DNA from: Spirochaetes bacterium RBG_16_67_19
Lineage (GTDB): Bacteria > Spirochaetota > Spirochaetia > SZUA-6 > DRHE01
Direction: 5' to 3'
Assembly (NCBI GenBank): GCA_001829505.1
Contig: MIBK01000079.1
Span: forward strand, 1,216 to 9,925
DNA: 8,710 nucleotides
Numbering within the stretch: the first letter of the stretch is position 1; every line of letters begins with the position of its first letter. Under the pieces are notes generated by a model. It searched no databases. It saw only the letters and a list, made by a program, of their open reading frames with translations, and had not been told where the DNA came from. The position numbers were made by a program, and so were the translations under genes. Shown here one piece after another: positions 5,583 to 8,710 of this stretch.

Positions 5583-6326
5583 ATGTATAATCGCGCGGGA
5601 ATCGCCGCGGCGGCGCTCCTGCTTTCGATTCTGGCAGGGTGCGCGCGGGCTTCGGTTCGGTCTGACGCCGCGATCGCGGAGGAGGGGCGGGGGGTCATGC
5701 CCAGCGAGCTGGATGCCCAACGGGCGACCTTCGCCTTGGGGTGATTCTGGGGACCCGACGCCCGGTTCGGGCGTCTTCCCGGAGTTCTGCGCACTCGAGT
5801 GGGCTACGCGGGGGGCAACTCCCCCAACCCCACCTACCAGAGCATCGGCGACCACTCGGAAAGCATCGAGATCACCTTCGATCCGTCGCTTCTGAGCTTC
5901 CAGCGGCTGCTGGACCTGTTCTGGGAAGGCCACGACCCTGCCGGCTCCGCCTGGTCGCGGCAGTACGCCTCGATCCTCTTCTACCACGACGAGGAGCAAC
6001 GCCGTCTGGCCGAGCAGTCCAAGGCCGAGCAGGAGCGCCGGCGGGGCGGTCCCCTGCAAACGGAGATCCTGCCGGCGGGGATCTTCACCCAGGCGGAAGA
6101 CTACCACCAGAAGTACTACCTGCAGAGCGCGGTCCTGCTGATGCAGGCCGTGCGCCTGCTGCTGCCCGCCCCGCAGGACCTGGTGGCCTCCACGCTGGCG
6201 GCCCGTCTGAACGCACTGGTCGCCGGCAACCTGACCCGCCGGGAACTGGAGCAGGACCTTCCGGTCCTGGGGCTGGACGCCGGGCAGCAGCAGACTCTTC
6301 TGGACGCCCTGCCTGAAAGCCGATAA
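5583..6326 (+). CDS. msrA: Selenoprotein peptide-methionine (S)-S-oxide reductase MsrA, predicted exported lipoprotein; TGA at 5742-5744 read as selenocysteine
   Basis: The enzyme reduces methionine-S-sulfoxide in oxidised proteins. One frame runs from ATG 5583 to TAA 6326 (247 residues), interrupted only by TGA 5742-5744. This TGA falls exactly on the catalytic cysteine of the GCFWG motif: A-L-G-[TGA]-F-W-G-P-D-A. Read as Sec54, the rest is a normal MsrA: LRTRVGYAGG (69-78), PTYQSIGDHSE (83-93), GHDPAGSAWSRQYASILFYH and AEDYHQKYYLQS, then a helical tail of about 55 residues. Asp59 replaces the usual catalytic-site Glu. No cysteine follows Sec54, so there is no resolving Cys and an external reductant is required. 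Residues 1-20 form a lipoprotein signal: Arg4, hydrophobic AAAALLLSIL, lipobox LAGC (Cys20). A strong hairpin follows the TGA. The window's other genes use TGA as stop and TGG for Trp, so general recoding is unlikely. The alternative is a one-base nonsense mutation, made less likely by intact downstream sequence and the hairpin. Confidence 0.85.
5678..5699 (+). promoter_or_regulatory. Strong internal ribosome binding site and alternative msrA start (ATG 5697)
   Basis: GGAGGAGGGG (5678-5687) lies 9 nt before ATG 5697, Met39 of the full-length product. Starting here gives a 209-residue protein beginning MPSELDAQRATFALG, without signal peptide but with Sec at position 16. This could produce a cytosolic form beside the exported lipoprotein. 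It may also be chance purine richness encoding EEGRG. Confidence 0.4.
5745..5780 (+). promoter_or_regulatory. Candidate bacterial SECIS element downstream of the msrA UGA
   Basis: Starting 12 nt after the UGA, GACGCCCG (5757-5764) pairs perfectly with CGGGCGTC (5768-5775). As a 7-bp stem the loop is GGTTC (5764-5768), with guanines at its 5' side. A lower stem, GGGGA (5749-5753) with TTCCC (5776-5780), extends it across a CCC bulge. Nineteen nucleotides separate the UGA from the first loop G, within the spacing known for bacterial SECIS elements that bind SelB. Pairing is read by eye; no folding energy was computed. Confidence 0.75.
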
Positions 6327-6332
6327 CGCAGC

Positions 6333-7769
6333 CTACGGCTCCCTGTGGTAGACGGGGTGAGGGATCAGGCTCCAATCCTCTTCGTCCGGAATGCGGGATT
6401 CCGCCTGCACCGACTCGATCGTGGTGCCGGAAGCGTTAACCTTCACCAGAGAGTAGCCCTTGCTGCCGCAGGTCCCGTCGTTCTTGTCAGGGTACCCGTA
6501 ATACCAACCCATCCAGCTGATGGTGTACCAATAATTGCCTTCTCCATCCCTCCATTGCTTTTCAATTATCAGCTTGCTTTCCGTGTGCGGCTCTTTGTCC
6601 GTTATCATCAGGTAATCCCACTCTCTGCCATCGGGGAAGATGACGCATTTCTGGGGGCCGCCCTTGCCCGTTCCGAAATCTTCGTTGATCCAGGTGCCGT
6701 ACAGCGGCTCCTGTGCCGGCCGGGCCTGCGCCGAGAGGGCCAGGATCGGCACCACGCAGGCCAGGCAGATGGCCAGTACTTTCACCACGCCCCGGGTCCC
6801 GAACGGGCGCCGGCCCGGCTTCAGGCTGAGGACTCTCTTGACCCGCTCATTCAACATGTTCTTCCTCCCTACCGCGCTGGATATGGATGGAAGCAGGATC
6901 CGCCCCTCACAGCAGCGAGCCAGTTCCACGATGTCCTGGGCATAATCCGGCCCCGGAAATCCCTTATTGATGACCTGCTGGTCACAGCAGGTTTCCGCCT
7001 CGCGCAGCATGGCCGCGTAAGCCAGCCACAACGGCGGCAGGAACCAGAACAGGACGCAGATAATGTAACTCCCGGTCTGCACGATCAGGTCGCGGCGCCG
7101 AATATGGGCCAACTCGTGGGTGAGCGCCGAATGCAGCCGGCCCGCCGGCCACTTCGTTGCTTCTTGCGGAAGGAGGATCCGCGGATGGATAATGCCGAAG
7201 GCGAAGGGGATACGGCACTCGGGGCTGAGCAGAACGGGGATGCGCCCGCGCACTGCCATCTCCCCTGCCAATCCGTCAACCGCCGCCTGCAGGCGATCAT
7301 TGCGGCCGGCCTGCGCCGCCTGCCCGAGGAGCTCACCCTTCCCGATGGCCAGGCGCGCTGCCAGGACGAGAATCCCGGCGAGCCATACGACCACCAGTGA
7401 CAGGGCAATCGCGCCGAAGGGTGAGAGCGCCGTCAGCGTACTCTGGCGTGTCGCCGCCGGAGGTCCTGCTCGCTCGACCAGTCTGGCGTACTCCCCCACA
7501 CAAAGCACCGGGGCCGCCGCCACCCGCAAAGGGGCGGAAGGCTCGAGGGCGATTCCCGCCGCGATGCGAATCGTCGGCAGCAGCAGCCAGGCCAAAGGGA
7601 TCAGCAGGAAGCTCCCGATCACCCCCAGCCAGATCAGGTGCCGGGTCTCGCCAGCCAACCGCTTGGCGAGCCCCGTCACAGCCAACGCCACCAGGAAAAC
7701 CGCCGCCCCTCGCACCAGCGTCACTGCCAACACCGCGCCCAACAGGTGCAGCCAGCGTTCGACAATCAC
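6333..7769 (-). CDS. M56-family (BlaR1/MecR1-like) membrane metalloprotease sensor with C-terminal extracytoplasmic domain
   Basis: 478 residues. Hydrophobic segments lie at about 10-33, 45-66 and 117-140. A cytoplasmic zinc-protease domain follows, with SPECRIPFAFGIIHPRILLP (182-201), the HEXXH motif in ALTHELAHIRRRDL (H218, E219, H222) and the downstream REAETCCDQQV (256-266) supplying the third ligand. Further membrane segments lie at about 233-252 and 328-347. In BlaR1 the ligand sensor is a C-terminal penicillin-binding domain; here it is replaced by about 128 residues rich in Trp, Tyr and Gly (YGTWINEDFG, WMGWYYGYPDKN) that I cannot assign. No SxxK penicillin-binding motif is evident. 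The start is GTG 7769, overlapping the repressor stop as GTGA, with a GGGGAGG Shine-Dalgarno 6 nt before it. It should cleave or inactivate the BlaI-type partner on sensing a signal, but beta-lactam sensing is not supported. Confidence 0.9.
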   Translation of the reverse strand: MIVERWLHLLGAVLAVTLVRGAAVFLVALAVTGLAKRLAGETRHLIWLGVIGSFLLIPLAWLLLPTIRIAAGIALEPSAPLRVAAAPVLCVGEYARLVERAGPPAATRQSTLTALSPFGAIALSLVVVWLAGILVLAARLAIGKGELLGQAAQAGRNDRLQAAVDGLAGEMAVRGRIPVLLSPECRIPFAFGIIHPRILLPQEATKWPAGRLHSALTHELAHIRRRDLIVQTGSYIICVLFWFLPPLWLAYAAMLREAETCCDQQVINKGFPGPDYAQDIVELARCCEGRILLPSISSAVGRKNMLNERVKRVLSLKPGRRPFGTRGVVKVLAICLACVVPILALSAQARPAQEPLYGTWINEDFGTGKGGPQKCVIFPDGREWDYLMITDKEPHTESKLIIEKQWRDGEGNYWYTISWMGWYYGYPDKNDGTCGSKGYSLVKVNASGTTIESVQAESRIPDEEDWSLIPHPVYHREP

Positions 7770-8158
7770 AGCCTGCCTCCCCTCTCGGTTTCTCGAATCA
7801 GGGTCATCAATCTACGATAGTTGGCGTCCGTCAGCTTTTTCCGGTCCGCCTGCAGCATGGCGGTAAGCGCCGCCTCGATCGAGTTTTCAAAGTAAATGGA
7901 CAGCAGATGTTTGGCGGCGGAAACGCCGGCTCTGCGCTGCGAAATGGTCGGAGCATACAGGTAGCGGCGGCCTTCGCGGCGATGGCTCAGCAACCCCTTG
8001 CCCACCAGAACCTGCAGGGTAGCTCGCACCGCGGAGTAGCTTGGCGGCTCCGGCATGGTCCCCCGCACCTCGGCGGCCGTGGCCTTCTTCCTGCTGAAGA
8101 CAGCCTCCATGACCTGGCGTTCCCGCTTGCTCAAACCGCTCTTGAGGCGCTCGCTCAC
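7766..8158 (-). CDS. BlaI/MecI/CopY-family winged-helix repressor
   Basis: 130 residues, the family's usual size. The N-terminal winged helix (about 1-72) contains [13 protein letters not shown], the recognition region [19 protein letters not shown] (39-57) and the wing [13 protein letters not shown] (58-70). The C-terminal helices (about 75-125) fit the dimerisation and cleavage region. GTG 8158 is the chosen start: AAGAGG on the minus strand (8169-8164) lies 5 nt upstream and the fold begins soon after. It overlaps the M56 protease gene by 4 nt, so sensor and repressor are coupled. It likely represses its own operon and possibly other genes. The regulated target is not evident; msrA and the divergent peptidase gene are neighbours but have no recognised operator. 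Confidence 0.92.
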   Translation of the reverse strand: MSERLKSGLSKRERQVMEAVFSRKKATAAEVRGTMPEPPSYSAVRATLQVLVGKGLLSHRREGRRYLYAPTISQRRAGVSAAKHLLSIYFENSIEAALTAMLQADRKKLTDANYRRLMTLIRETERGGRL

Positions 8159-8169
8159 AGAAACCTCTT

Positions 8170-8209
8170 ATATGCAGTTATTTTAGCACATGGGAAGCCT
8201 GCCTGTCAA
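8170..8209 (-). promoter_or_regulatory. Promoter and likely autoregulatory operator of the repressor-protease operon
   Basis: On the minus strand, TTGACA (8209-8204), an 18-nt spacer and TAAAAT (8185-8180) give a strong sigma70 promoter with a start near 8173. An inverted repeat, ATATGC (8170-8175) / GCACAT (8186-8191), 5/6 paired, brackets the -10. A second short dyad TGTC-AA-GACA (8204-8213) covers the -35. Either could bind the repressor, though neither matches the classical TACA/TGTA bla operator. Confidence 0.65.
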
Positions 8210-8250
8210 GACAAAATGCTGCTTTTCCAGCACTATCGCTCAGGGCTTGC

Positions 8251-8270
8251 GGCCGGCGGCGGCCGGCGGC
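8251..8270. repeat. Tandem 10-bp GC repeat
   Basis: GGCCGGCGGC is repeated twice head to tail in the divergent intergenic region. A TATAAA (8271-8276) directly follows, with TTGCGG 18 nt before it, but the implied transcription start would fall on the ribosome binding site at 8281-8290. I do not call a promoter for the rightward gene. Confidence 0.6.
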
Positions 8271-8292
8271 TATAAAGGTGGGAGGGGGAGCC

Positions 8293-8710
8293 ATGTTGAG
8301 CGAGGAGGGCTGCCGAGGGCGGAAGTCACGGCTGTGGGAGGCGCTGCCGCGGGAGGTCCAGTGGGTGCTGCTCGCCGACCCGCGGCACGTGAACTACCTG
8401 TCCGGGTTCTGGGTGAACCCGGTCAGCTTTTCCTCCGGAGAGCGGGGCTTCCTGTGCCTGGAGCGGGACGGGGAGGCGGTCCTGCTGTGTGACAACTTCA
8501 CTCTGAAATCCGCAATTGGCGGAGCCTTCGTCGATCGCACGATTGTGGAGCCCTGGTACGACCACCACCACGGAGTGCCCAACCGGGACCAGGTCCTGTT
8601 CAGGGCGCTGGAGCGGATCCGGGACCGCCTGCGGCCGGCTTCCGGCTTGCTGGAAGCCGAATGGCTGCCGCTCGGGGCCCTGGAGGCGCTCGGGTGGCCT
8701 GCGGAAGCCA
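8293..8710 (+). CDS. M24-family peptidase (Xaa-Pro aminopeptidase/creatinase-like), N-terminal part, cut by window edge
   Basis: The frame stays open from ATG 8293 to the window end (139 residues, no stop). It begins with the creatinase-type N-terminal domain typical of Xaa-Pro aminopeptidases and dipeptidases: [17 protein letters not shown] (24-40), then beta-strands [17 protein letters not shown] (53-69). The metal-binding pita-bread domain would lie beyond the edge, so catalytic residues cannot be checked. GGAGG (8281-8285), 7 nt upstream, is a good ribosome site. A His-rich stretch YDHHHG (89-94) is unusual but lies in the non-catalytic domain. A creatinase-like or non-peptidase member remains possible. 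It diverges from the BlaI-type operon. Confidence 0.75.
   Translation, partial: MLSEEGCRGRKSRLWEALPREVQWVLLADPRHVNYLSGFWVNPVSFSSGERGFLCLERDGEAVLLCDNFTLKSAIGGAFVDRTIVEPWYDHHHGVPNRDQVLFRALERIRDRLRPASGLLEAEWLPLGALEALGWPAEA

Noticed and set aside
5382..6107. A 241-codon minus-strand frame containing the PIN-like VDTSIWIAVF
   Set aside because: Only its last part (from 5510 on) is toxin-like; the rest is antisense to msrA. I kept just the toxin remnant.
5799..6326. A short MsrA starting at GTG 5799 as the true gene
   Set aside because: It would lack the catalytic residue and the FWG motif, has no good ribosome site, and the in-frame upstream sequence is conserved MsrA.
8247..8276. Promoter TTGCGG-18-TATAAA for the M24 peptidase gene
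   Set aside because: Weak -35, a spacer made of GC tandem repeats, and the predicted start falls inside the ribosome binding site.

Overview
The window is GC-rich bacterial DNA with GTG starts on four genes, TGA as a normal stop in several genes, and mixed metabolic, stress-repair and small regulatory loci. Nothing in it fixes the taxon. Biotin-type acyl-CoA carboxyltransferase, a CoA-acylating aldehyde dehydrogenase and a likely selenoprotein would suit an anaerobic or facultative GC-rich lineage such as a deltaproteobacterial, acidobacterial or related candidate-phylum genome. That placement is a guess.

Layout. Left (1-1574, minus): a carboxyltransferase of the propionyl-CoA carboxylase / methylmalonyl-CoA decarboxylase family, overlapping by 4 nt the start of a downstream gene cut by the window edge. 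A 211-bp divergent promoter region (1575-1785) separates it from a plus-strand two-gene operon. This encodes a class III aminotransferase resembling taurine:2-oxoglutarate/pyruvate transaminases and a CoA-acylating aldehyde dehydrogenase resembling sulfoacetaldehyde dehydrogenase (SauS type). It ends in a clear intrinsic terminator. Together the pair would turn an omega-amino compound (taurine, hypotaurine or beta-alanine are candidates) into an acyl-CoA.

Centre (4609-5580, minus): a complete AbrB-antitoxin/PIN-toxin pair with a 4-nt start-stop overlap and a promoter set almost on the start codon. Next to it lies the wreck of a second PIN toxin gene, which has lost its middle and is frameshifted.

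The most notable item is at 5583-6326 (plus): a peptide methionine sulfoxide reductase A gene whose catalytic cysteine codon is an in-frame TGA. A strong hairpin begins 12 nt after the TGA, with its loop 19 nt downstream. The protein reads through as a 247-residue MsrA with selenocysteine at position 54, no other cysteine in the reductase part, and a lipoprotein signal peptide. I read it as an exported selenoprotein MsrA. Conventional ORF calling would miss the catalytic half or call it broken.

Right (6333-8158, minus): a BlaI-type repressor and M56 (BlaR1/MecR1-type) membrane protease operon, converging on msrA with only 6 bp between stops. Divergent from it at the right edge is the start of an M24-family (Xaa-Pro peptidase/creatinase-like) gene.

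A recurring theme is promoters whose -10 box lies only 6-7 nt before the start codon (carboxyltransferase, antitoxin, msrA). These predict leaderless mRNAs in this organism.
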